From: Gemmatimonadota bacterium
GTDB taxonomy: Bacteria > Gemmatimonadota > Gemmatimonadetes > Longimicrobiales > RSA9
Assembly: GCA_007126035.1 (NCBI GenBank)
Contig: SLCC01000138.1
Location: 1 to 54,188, forward strand
Direction: 5' to 3'
DNA: 54,188 nucleotides
Part shown: one piece after another, positions 11,101-16,838 of the stretch
Numbering within the stretch: position 1 is the stretch's first letter
Layout of the letters: each line of letters begins with the position of its first letter
Program-made: the position numbers and the translations under genes
The notes under the pieces: generated by a model
The model's input: the letters and a program-made list of their open reading frames with translations, nothing else
What the model was told of the DNA's origin: nothing
The model's database searches: none

Positions 11101-11213
11101 GCCACCGTCTGGACGGTGAGGCCGGATCCCGGAACCGGACGCACGGGCTCCTGCGCCTGGACGCGGACGACACCCAGGAGGAGAAGGAGTGGCAGGTACC
11201 TGGTCGAGCTCAT
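5160..11213 (-). CDS. sprA: SprA-like giant outer-membrane protein (type IX secretion translocon)
   Basis: This 2017-aa protein has an N-terminal signal peptide (MSSTRYLPLLLLLGVVRVQA). It matches the SprA/Sov family, the very large beta-barrel forming the outer-membrane channel of the type IX secretion system. Recognisable family features are the N-terminal VEGRGGIGGSWNQY block, the long repetitive outer-membrane strand pattern, the mid-protein motif YLDDFEATDEIRLSL, and the region EDLNGNGVLDPFDGP. The C terminus is built of alternating barrel-strand residues ending QLGFFGQFNMQAGT. Sizes of 2000-2500 aa are normal. No other type IX genes (porK-N, porV, porU) are in the window. An extended -10 promoter lies about 100 bases upstream. 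Function is inferred from Bacteroidota homologues. Confidence 0.85.
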   Translation of the reverse strand: MSSTRYLPLLLLLGVVRVQAQEPVRPVPGSGLTVQTVAAALQDRAPPLRLGLKPLHQSSPTNVSSRRAGFRRPPSSARQLAYPRDARMVVDTPNVAPPLRDTIGDTPQAPRGFLDLELPEAVQQATDLTLRVEGRGGIGGSWNQYRPCDPALPLTCRPPLMPQLRPDVEFGVQVGGSIAERFHIDVDYDQRREFDTANNISVYYQGADGELLQRFEMGDVAIGLPSSRFLTQGIPAGNFGFKAVAQAGATEVEAVWAQQRGEIASREFRLGGLGQRGLVQEQDRVLDDGDYAAGQFFFLVDPSLIAGYPHVDVLKLVRGDVAAEARPRSNRLVVFRDEGVIATSYVEQAQAGKFLADAVTADRSRRHSGLFRLLEPGRDYYVHPSGLWLALRAPLRDDEALAAGYVTETGVVMGDPEPEARPPGDTPELLLVRAPVATHQPGQPTWPWEMHQVYRLDGSAEVELATLDLVISLGHEAGGITFKEHAGDQLPLLRLFGLDNHAPADRIDAARLFRPDAELGGAGTSAVRGTFIVFPTLEPFARPPPVPAQGLTAEQTATILGVDANTVIYDAPDPVVRRGGSRFRLNFRYRIEMEGLPSSFNLGAFGIRPGTERITVDDRLLVRGVDYVLDYDIGLVTLLDHQATLSANADAAIRATWEQQSLFDIAPTTVVGLHARSPLGAYGDVSLVGLYQSEQAMLRRPQLGMAPRALMIGGLSGRLAVHADWLASALGAMPLLRADSVARLDLSGELALSAPEPNRRGHTYLDDFEATDEIRLSLEPFEWRLGSAPQDASGVPELPWPLTPRNAASLVWQDRYLEAGREVGFLTAQEIDQQIAFAGARVAERVLHLTMAADRPPDPPPHWRSITTVLSTTGRDLSRSEYLEFYAAPHVNWPDDAILVIDIGTVSEDAFYFDENYQTSGVDALGRPWGLGVLDEEASLANREVWGPDDDRLGLWGQPCEADRLNAVPLGDVRANCTVNNGRRDTEDLNGNGVLDPFDGPAFRYVIPLSRLSPYVVRDQGATGTRFRLYRVPLRGPDAIAMHGASEATWRYIQHMRVTVVRPSSGQGTLALARFRIGGSRWTKRDEAGVVSGITGHLPGAGAGLTTVRVAPVSRLTDGAAYQSPPGVEEEVQDPRSALGAGAVEFNEKGLRLGWTSLLGGDRAEVYFRYPQQPRSFLDYKQIRFWAVPRSGEWGRNGDHSLLLKVGTDARNYYIYQTPLERVRDPKGVVPEDWLPERVVEFDEWMSLKAEAERLLAEQPSGGPVILWNEEATHGIVLEDRARAPNLAAVREMSFAVYNRRTGETSGEVWLNDLRLGGGVRDLGVAGRVAMDLEAGGFLSVSAMFENRGGRFRQLSDAATFQSQEELVVNATAELGRFTPESWGVSMPVTVTYLRTGLEPIYLQGTDIMSDRLPGLRDTGSTRRRVTVSLRRTATSDHPLVAALVDGTALRVSHVRATDNTVTSSNQLDAVEAGIDVDRRVVNMELGLVPGFVREALAWLAPRRVQESTFFDRLTGARLRLTPERVGFNTAYLGHDARAWRYQRVLRSPQDLDVLPFESPRRSMESGANIAFRPLESLTARAAVTTGRDLLDPERATPVAFERQALRQAQLDVAGLGLGWERDRMVTTDAAFRPIIADWLRPSVTWSSRFGQRRDPAFIGLGYGAGSPQAELQRSMHTDSRLTRGVIFEPGGALKAALAPGAGDESAAPVGLAAVVLALVEPIRPIELSWTDGVGSRFDRQLVEPGLEYQLGLGGFQRVRVIGADTAVMAHHHASFRVRSGVRLGRGFELGVAYGESESDFLDLYQGRRALTERSWPDVQLGWRDIPVPEPLKVLLRRWSLATGYVRSERRTLLAGEVNRHWDRQITTVPIEVRLGFANGLALSYITALNTGDGRDPTGLTEEDRASHGLDLSGRFKAPFGLAERTFPEPLRLSLSVDSNWERQCRTAGLHVQPVTCTPFMDHTNRRMNFTLSTLVSQVDVGLQASYVDRRSYVGTQMGSSQFQLGFFGQFNMQAGT

Positions 11214-11286
11214 CCCTGGTCGATTCGGCTACACCGGCCTCACGGTGCCCTTGAGCGCTCCGGGCGCGGCTCCGGCGCGACTCCGG

Positions 11287-11315
11287 TTGTAGGTCACGGA
11301 AACTCAAGGTATTAT
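11287..11315 (+). promoter_or_regulatory. Candidate sigma70-type promoter of lptF-lptG
   Basis: TTGTAG (11287-11292) and TATTAT (11310-11315) are separated by 17 bases, 35 bases before the lptF start codon. The -10 overlaps that of the divergent sprA promoter, so polymerase probably cannot occupy both at once. Confidence 0.45.
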
Positions 11316-11338
11316 AACAACTTGCACTACACTGCGAA
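11311..11338 (-). promoter_or_regulatory. Candidate extended -10 promoter of sprA
   Basis: Read on the minus strand, 11320-11311 gives TTGTTATAAT: a perfect TATAAT preceded by the extended TGn element. A weak -35 (TTCGCA) lies 16 bases upstream. This is one of the few AT-rich spots in the region and sits about 98 bases before the sprA start codon. Confidence 0.55.
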
Positions 11339-11350
11339 AACGAACGGCGC

Positions 11351-12814
11351 ATGGGGATTCTGACGCGCTACATCCTGAGGGCCCACGTGGCGCCTTTCTT
11401 CTTCGCGCTCAGCGTGCTGACGGGGATCCTCCTGATCAACACCATCGCCAAGCGCCTGGAAGGGATGGCCGGGCGTGGGCTGTCGTGGTCGGTGATGGCG
11501 GAGGTCCTGTTCCTCTCGCTCCCCCACATTCTGGCGCTGACCCTGCCCATGGCCGTCCTGGTGGCCACCCTCTACGCCTTCACGCAACTGGCGTCGGAGA
11601 ACGAGGTCACCGCCATCAAGGCCAGCGGCATCAACCTGAACCGCCTGCTCATCCCCCTGCTCCTGGCGGCAACTGTCTTCGGCGGGGGGATGGTCTGGTT
11701 CAACGACCGGGTCCTGCCCGAGACGAATCACGAGCTGAAGGTCCTGCTCCTGGACATCCAGCGGAAGTCGCCCACGCTGACCTTCAAGGAGCAGTCGCTG
11801 AACCCGGTCCGCGTCGACGGCAGCAGTCGGGCCCGCTACTACCTCCAGGCGCAGGAGATCCGTCCGGCCACCAACCAGTTGCGCGATGTGGTGATCTGGG
11901 ACTTCAGCGAGCCCGGCCAGGAGCGCACCGTCTATGCGGACAGCGGCGTCATGGCTTTCAACCAGGAGCACACGGACCTGTTCCTGATGCTCTACGACGG
12001 CTGGGTCAACCAGATCGACCATGACACCCCGGCCCGCTTCGTACGGAGCTACTTCACCCAGTACCAGATCCAGATGCGCGGGGTGGGCAATCAGCTGACG
12101 CGGAGCCAGAACGGCGCCCACCGATCGGACCGTGAGATGACCCTGGATATGCTCCAGGCCGGGGCGGACTCGGCGCGGGTCGAGGCCGGGCAGCTCCGGG
12201 ACCGGATCCGGGAGGCGAGCCGGAGGACGGTGGACCAGATCCTGACGGGCCCCGGCGCGCTCGCGTACGGCGAATATCTGGACGGTGACTCACCGGTCCG
12301 GGAAGCGGACTTCGTGTCTCCTCGCACCCGCCGCCACCGCTCCACGGCGGTGTACGACGACCTGACTCGCCGCGCCTACGTGGAGGTCAGCTCACTGGAC
12401 TCCCGGGCCCGGAGCCTGGACCAGCGGGCTAACGAGTACATGGTGGAGTACCACAAGAAGTTTGCCATCTCGTGGGCCGTGATCGTGTTCGTCCTCCTGG
12501 GCGCACCGCTGGCCGTGCGCTTCCCCCGGGGCGGGGTGGGCCTGGTGATAGCCGCCTCGATCGGGATCTTCTCCATCTACTACGCCGGCCTGATCGGCGG
12601 CGAGAGCCTGGGCGACCAGGGCAAGGTGCCGCCCTGGCTGGCCATGTGGTCGCCCAATATCCTGTTCTTCTTCATCGCCCTCTGGGGCCTGTCCAGGATC
12701 GGGAAGGAAGGCGCCACCACCCGGGGCGGCGGCTGGGAGGACATGTCCGACGCCATCCGCGGCATGGCCATGGCACCGGTGCGCGTGCTGCGCCGGAAGG
12801 AGGAGGCGACATGA
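11351..12814 (+). CDS. lptF: LptF/LptG-family LPS export permease (first of pair)
   Basis: This 487-aa protein is a transmembrane subunit of the LptB2FG ABC transporter, which extracts lipopolysaccharide from the inner membrane. The first transmembrane helix follows MGILTRYILRAHVAPFFFAL. Conserved text such as LPHILALTLPMAVLVATLYA and NEVTAIKASGI is typical of the YjgP/YjgQ family. A large periplasmic beta-jellyroll insert occupies about residues 110-370. It is longer than usual and includes a charged, probably helical stretch near 260-290. Three helices follow (AISWAVIVFVLLGAPLAVRF onward). It overlaps the second permease gene by ATGA. I assign lptF to the first gene by convention; the two members cannot be told apart with certainty. 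Confidence 0.88.
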   Translation: MGILTRYILRAHVAPFFFALSVLTGILLINTIAKRLEGMAGRGLSWSVMAEVLFLSLPHILALTLPMAVLVATLYAFTQLASENEVTAIKASGINLNRLLIPLLLAATVFGGGMVWFNDRVLPETNHELKVLLLDIQRKSPTLTFKEQSLNPVRVDGSSRARYYLQAQEIRPATNQLRDVVIWDFSEPGQERTVYADSGVMAFNQEHTDLFLMLYDGWVNQIDHDTPARFVRSYFTQYQIQMRGVGNQLTRSQNGAHRSDREMTLDMLQAGADSARVEAGQLRDRIREASRRTVDQILTGPGALAYGEYLDGDSPVREADFVSPRTRRHRSTAVYDDLTRRAYVEVSSLDSRARSLDQRANEYMVEYHKKFAISWAVIVFVLLGAPLAVRFPRGGVGLVIAASIGIFSIYYAGLIGGESLGDQGKVPPWLAMWSPNILFFFIALWGLSRIGKEGATTRGGGWEDMSDAIRGMAMAPVRVLRRKEEAT

Positions 12815-13881
12815 CCATCCTGGACCGCCTCGTGATCCGGGACTTTGTCCGCCTCTTCGCCCTCTTCATGGTGGCGGCGCCCATGCTCTTCATCCTGGGC
12901 GATGTGACGGAGAACCTGGACAGCTATCTGGGCAAGGGCCTCACGGTGGGGCAGGTGGCCATCGGCTATTTCTACCAGCTCCCCCTCTTCGTGTCCTGGG
13001 GCCTGCCCGTGGCCGCACTCATCGCCACCATCTTCACCGTCAACAACATGACCCGCCACTCGGAGGTGGCCGCGGCCAAGGCGGGAGGCATCAGCTTCTA
13101 TCGCCTGTTCGCGGCCCTGCCCCTGCTGGGCGTCGTCCTGACCGTCCTGGGGCTGGTGGTGGTCGAGCTGGTACCCATCGGCACCCGCCTCCGGGCCGAG
13201 GTGATGGGAGATCGGCAGACGAGCCTGTCGAGCCGGGCCGACTTCATCTACAAGGACCGGGACGGCCGCGCCTTCGGAATCAGGCGCCTGGACGTGACCA
13301 ACGCCCAGATCCTGGGCATCACCATGGAGCGACCGGGGCAGGAGCCGGACATCCCCAGCATCCACGCCTACGCCCCGCGGGCCAGTTACGACCGGGACAC
13401 CGGCTGGACCCTCCACAACGGGTACCTCCGGGTCATGGCCGGACCCGACGTGGAGCGGGCCTACCGCTTCGCGGAGCTCCGGCCCCGGGGCTTCTCCGAG
13501 CCGCCCGACCGGCTGCTCGATCAGCAGAAGGACCCGGAGATGATGGGCTACGTGGAGCTGGGCCAGCTGATCTACTCACTCCAGCGCTCCGGCTCGGAGC
13601 CACTGGAGCTGATGGTGGAGCGGGCCCAGAAGCTGGCGATCCCCATGGCGACGCTGGTGATCATCCTCTTCGGCGCCCCGCTGGCCAATTCGGCGCCACG
13701 AGGCGGCGCGGCCTACGGCGTGGGCGTCTCCCTGGCCGTGACCATCATCTACCTGATGCTGTTCAAGGTGGCCGGCGCGGCGGGCAACGCAGGAGCCATC
13801 TCCCCCCAGGTGGCGGCCTGGCTGCCGAACGTCGTGTTCGGCCTGGCCTCCATCGGGCTCCTGGTCAGGGTCCGGACCTAG
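12811..13881 (+). CDS. lptG: LptF/LptG-family LPS export permease (second of pair)
   Basis: This 356-aa protein is the second membrane subunit of the LPS exporter. It begins MTILDRLVIRDFVRLFALFM and has the same architecture as its neighbour: a helix pair, the coupling motif SEVAAAKAGGISFYRL, a periplasmic jellyroll, and C-terminal helices with KLAIPMATLVIILFGAPLAN. The length is close to that of E. coli LptG. The ATG lies inside the stop of the upstream gene (ATGA, 12811-12814), so translation is coupled and a stoichiometric heterodimer is expected. The ATP-binding partner lptB is not in the window. Confidence 0.88.
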   Translation: MTILDRLVIRDFVRLFALFMVAAPMLFILGDVTENLDSYLGKGLTVGQVAIGYFYQLPLFVSWGLPVAALIATIFTVNNMTRHSEVAAAKAGGISFYRLFAALPLLGVVLTVLGLVVVELVPIGTRLRAEVMGDRQTSLSSRADFIYKDRDGRAFGIRRLDVTNAQILGITMERPGQEPDIPSIHAYAPRASYDRDTGWTLHNGYLRVMAGPDVERAYRFAELRPRGFSEPPDRLLDQQKDPEMMGYVELGQLIYSLQRSGSEPLELMVERAQKLAIPMATLVIILFGAPLANSAPRGGAAYGVGVSLAVTIIYLMLFKVAGAAGNAGAISPQVAAWLPNVVFGLASIGLLVRVRT

Positions 13882-13888
13882 TAGTCCG

Positions 13889-13904
13889 CCACGATGGTTC
13901 GTGG
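13889..13904. terminator. Small hairpin between convergent lptG and dapF-like genes
   Basis: CCACGA-tggt-TCGTGG is a perfect 6-bp stem with a 4-base loop in the 45 bases between two converging stop codons. There is no T-run on either side, so termination is only suggested by position. Confidence 0.3.
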
Positions 13905-13926
13905 AGGAGTGCCAGGCGTCGGAACA

Positions 13927-14820
13927 CTATCCGTCCACCCTGCTCCAGCCCGTGACCACGTCACCCGGGACAGTGCCCTCGTAGACTATCTGGGCGGTGC
14001 CCGTCAGCCTGACCAGCCAGTCGTCGTGGATCCGGACCCGGAGCGCGCCGCCCGGCATGACGACCCGCAGCAGGCCCGGCTCGACCCGGCCCGAGCGGAC
14101 CGCCGCCGCCGCCACCGCGCACGCACTCGAGCCGCTGGCCATGGTCTCACCGGCGCCCCGCTCCCACACCAGCGCCTCCAGCGTGTCGGGAGTCGCCACC
14201 CTGGCCAGCTGGACGTTGATGCCGCTGGCGAAGACGGGCAGCGACTGGAGCCCCGGACCCAGCCGGACCAGATCGCGCCGGTCCAGGCCCCGGTCCGGCT
14301 CGTCCCTGAAGACCACGCAGTGGGGGTTGCCCAGGGAGACCAGGTGAATCCCCACCTCCTCTCCGCCCACGTCCAGCGGGGCACCAATGACCTCGGCCTC
14401 CGGCGGGGCTCCGGTGAAATGCACGTCGCCGGCACGGAAAGAGGCGGTGCCCATGTCCACCCGGACAGTGCGCACCCCTCCCGCTGACGCGCCCTCCACC
14501 TCCATCTCCACCGCCTCACCCGGCAACGTCACCCGGAACGGCGTCGTGCCGACCAGCCCCAGGTGGTGCAGCCAGGCGGCGAATATGCGGAGCCCGTTCC
14601 CGCTCTTTTCCGCCTCGCCGCCGTCGGGATTGAAGATGCGCAGTGCCGCCGGCTCGCGTGCCGGGTCGCCCAGGAGCACGCCGTCGCCACCGACTCCCAG
14701 ATGCCGGTGGCAGAGACCCTCCACCACACCCGGCGCCAGGTCGTCCGAGCCACGCAGCACCAGGTAGTCGTTACCCAGCGCCTGGCCCTTCCAGAAACGA
14801 AGCGGTTCGCCTGTACCCAT
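13927..14820 (-). CDS. Diaminopimelate epimerase-like protein with both catalytic Cys replaced by Ser
   Basis: This 297-aa protein is clearly of the DapF family. It has GNDYLV near residue 16, GVGGDGVLL (42-50), NPDGGEAEKSGNGLR (64-78), SLGNPHCVVF (161-170) and WERGAGETMASGSSACAV (218-235). DapF interconverts LL- and meso-diaminopimelate using two cysteine acid-bases in CGNG and ACGxG motifs. Here both are serine: S73 in KSGNG and S228 in MASGSS, each an unambiguous AGC codon. The rest of the active-site shell is kept. The protein may be a slow epimerase, have another substrate, or perform another reaction; other members of the wider superfamily change chemistry when a Cys is replaced. It follows the methionine genes after a 107-base gap. 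I leave the symbol blank for this reason. Confidence 0.85.
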   Translation of the reverse strand: MGTGEPLRFWKGQALGNDYLVLRGSDDLAPGVVEGLCHRHLGVGGDGVLLGDPAREPAALRIFNPDGGEAEKSGNGLRIFAAWLHHLGLVGTTPFRVTLPGEAVEMEVEGASAGGVRTVRVDMGTASFRAGDVHFTGAPPEAEVIGAPLDVGGEEVGIHLVSLGNPHCVVFRDEPDRGLDRRDLVRLGPGLQSLPVFASGINVQLARVATPDTLEALVWERGAGETMASGSSACAVAAAAVRSGRVEPGLLRVVMPGGALRVRIHDDWLVRLTGTAQIVYEGTVPGDVVTGWSRVDG

Positions 14821-14895
14821 GCCCCAGGATACGGGACGGCGGAGGAAGGATCAACCGGGAGGCTCTGAGCATGGAACCGCCCATCCCCGCGCCCC

Positions 14896-14930
14896 CGGAC
14901 TTCGGACCTCGGACTTCGGGCTTCGGTTCA
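14896..14930 (+). repeat. Heptad tandem repeat, consensus CGGAnyT
   Basis: Five consecutive 7-base units read CGGACTT, CGGACCT, CGGACTT, CGGGCTT and CGGTTCA. They fill part of the gap before the dapF-like gene and run into the stop codon of the preceding fusion gene. A second array of the same heptad, on the other strand, lies at 23542-23562. Confidence 0.6.
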
Positions 14931-16832
14931 TCGGGTCCGCGGCCATGCCAGTTCCGGCTCCCGTCGCTCCTTCAGCTTCAGCCCTTCGAAGACCTGGAGT
15001 GCCAGCTCGACGCGACCGAAGGGTGCGCTCACCTGGAGCCCCTGGACCTGTGGCTGCACGGCGTGGAAGAGTTCCCTGGCGATGGCGACGCCCTCGGCCA
15101 GGGCGTGCTCCTGGCTCCGGGCCTGTGCCACCTGCATGCGACGGATGACATGGTCGGGCACCGTCACTCCCGGGACCTCGTTCGCCAGGAACTCGGCGTT
15201 CCGTACGCTGACCAGCGGCCATATCCCGGCCACGATGGGGATTCGGATGTCTCGGCGCTCGAGCTCGGCGATGAAGCGCAGCAGCTGGTCCGCGTCGAAG
15301 ACCGGCTGTGTGATGGCGTATTCGGCCCCCGCGTCCACCTTCCAGTAGAACCGGTTCAGCTCGTAGTCCGTGTCCATGGCGCCGGGGTTCACGCCGACGC
15401 CGACGGTGAAGCTTGTGGCGCTGCCGATGGCGTTACCGCCGGGGTCCAGCCCGTGGTTCAGCCGGTTCACCAGGTTGGTGAGGCCGATGGAGTCGATGTC
15501 GAAGACGGCGGTGGCATCCGGGTACGGCCCCATCTTCGGCGGGTCACCGGTGATGAGGAGGAGGTTGCGGAGGCCCAGGGCGTGGGCGCCCAGGAGGTCG
15601 CTGAGCATGCCCAGCAGGTTCCGGTCCCGGCATGTGTAGTGGACGACGGCTTCGATGCCGGCGACCCTCTGGACGAGTACGCTGGTGGCGATGACGCCCA
15701 TTCGCATCTGGGCCCGGGGGCCATCGGGCACGTTCACGGCGTCGACTCCCGCCCGCTCCAGCTCCATGACGCCCTGGATCATGCGCTCCGGGTCCACACC
15801 CTTCGGTGGCAGGATCTCGACACTGGTGAGCAGCTCACCGGCGGCGAGCCTGCTGCCCAGCGCGGACCGCTCCGCCAGCGGGACGGGAGGCAGCGCGCCG
15901 TCCTGCTCCGCCACCCGCCGCACCCGGATCCGCCCCGGCGGCGCGGGGCGGGCTGGAGCCACAGCCTGCAACACGTCGCTCATCCTCCGGACGTGGGCGG
16001 GCGTGGTGCCGCAACAACCGCCCACGAGTCGGGCCCCGGCCTGGATCAGCCGCCTGGTGTACTTGGCCAGGTACTCGGGCGAGGCCATGTAGATCTTCCG
16101 GCCGTCGATCTCCCGGGGCAGCCCGGCGTTGGGCTGGGCCGAGACCGGCCGATCTACCGCCGGCGCCAGCCGCTCCACGCCCGCCAGGATCCCGTGGGGC
16201 CCCACGGAGCAGTTGAGCCCCACCACGTCCGCGCCCCACTCGGCCAGCCGCTGCCCGCACAGCTCCACCGTGGTCCCGTACAGCGTGGTCCCGTCCTCCC
16301 GCACCGTCATCTGGGCGACAATGGGCAGGTCCGTCGCCTGGCGCACCGCCGCCAGCGCCTGGCGCACCTCGGCCAGGTCGGCGAACGTCTCCAGCACGAA
16401 GAACCCGACGCCGCCCTCCAGCAGACCGTGCACCTGCTCCAGGAAGAAGGACCTGGCCTCGTCCAGAGACGTGGGGCCGTACGGCTCGATCCGGATGCCC
16501 AGCGGCCCGACAGCTCCACCCACCAGCGCCCGACCGCCCGCGGCCTCGCGCGCCAGCCCGGCGGCCCGGGCGTTGATCTCCACCACCCGCTTCTCCAGCC
16601 CGTGCCGCGCCAGCTTCACCGGGTTGGCGCCGAAGGTGTTCGTCTCCAGCAGTTCCGCCCCCGCCTGCACATACTCGGAATGGATGGACCGCACCAGATC
16701 CGGATTCGACAGCACCAGCTCGTCGTAGCTCCGGTTGATGAACACGCCCCGGTCGTAGAGCATGGTGCCCATGCCGCCATCGAAGAGGTGGGGCCGGTCG
16801 TCGTCCAGGAGATCGAGTAGGTCTGTGGTCAT
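14928..16832 (-). CDS. Homocysteine S-methyltransferase / methylenetetrahydrofolate reductase fusion
   Basis: This 634-aa bifunctional protein resembles the B. subtilis YitJ type. Residues 1 to about 300 are a homocysteine methyltransferase domain with DGGMGTMLYDRG at the N terminus and zinc-ligand cysteines in GLNCSVGP and VGGCCGTTPAH. Residues from about 345 are a methylenetetrahydrofolate reductase TIM barrel. It begins SVEILPPKGVDPERMI and contains AVVHYTCRDRNLLGM and FDIDSIGLTNLV. The reductase makes 5-methyl-THF, the methyl donor for MetH encoded 6 bases upstream. The methyltransferase half may use S-methylmethionine or another donor. Co-transcription with metH is very likely. Confidence 0.92.
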   Translation of the reverse strand: MTTDLLDLLDDDRPHLFDGGMGTMLYDRGVFINRSYDELVLSNPDLVRSIHSEYVQAGAELLETNTFGANPVKLARHGLEKRVVEINARAAGLAREAAGGRALVGGAVGPLGIRIEPYGPTSLDEARSFFLEQVHGLLEGGVGFFVLETFADLAEVRQALAAVRQATDLPIVAQMTVREDGTTLYGTTVELCGQRLAEWGADVVGLNCSVGPHGILAGVERLAPAVDRPVSAQPNAGLPREIDGRKIYMASPEYLAKYTRRLIQAGARLVGGCCGTTPAHVRRMSDVLQAVAPARPAPPGRIRVRRVAEQDGALPPVPLAERSALGSRLAAGELLTSVEILPPKGVDPERMIQGVMELERAGVDAVNVPDGPRAQMRMGVIATSVLVQRVAGIEAVVHYTCRDRNLLGMLSDLLGAHALGLRNLLLITGDPPKMGPYPDATAVFDIDSIGLTNLVNRLNHGLDPGGNAIGSATSFTVGVGVNPGAMDTDYELNRFYWKVDAGAEYAITQPVFDADQLLRFIAELERRDIRIPIVAGIWPLVSVRNAEFLANEVPGVTVPDHVIRRMQVAQARSQEHALAEGVAIARELFHAVQPQVQGLQVSAPFGRVELALQVFEGLKLKERREPELAWPRTR

Positions 16833-16838
16833 GCTGGA

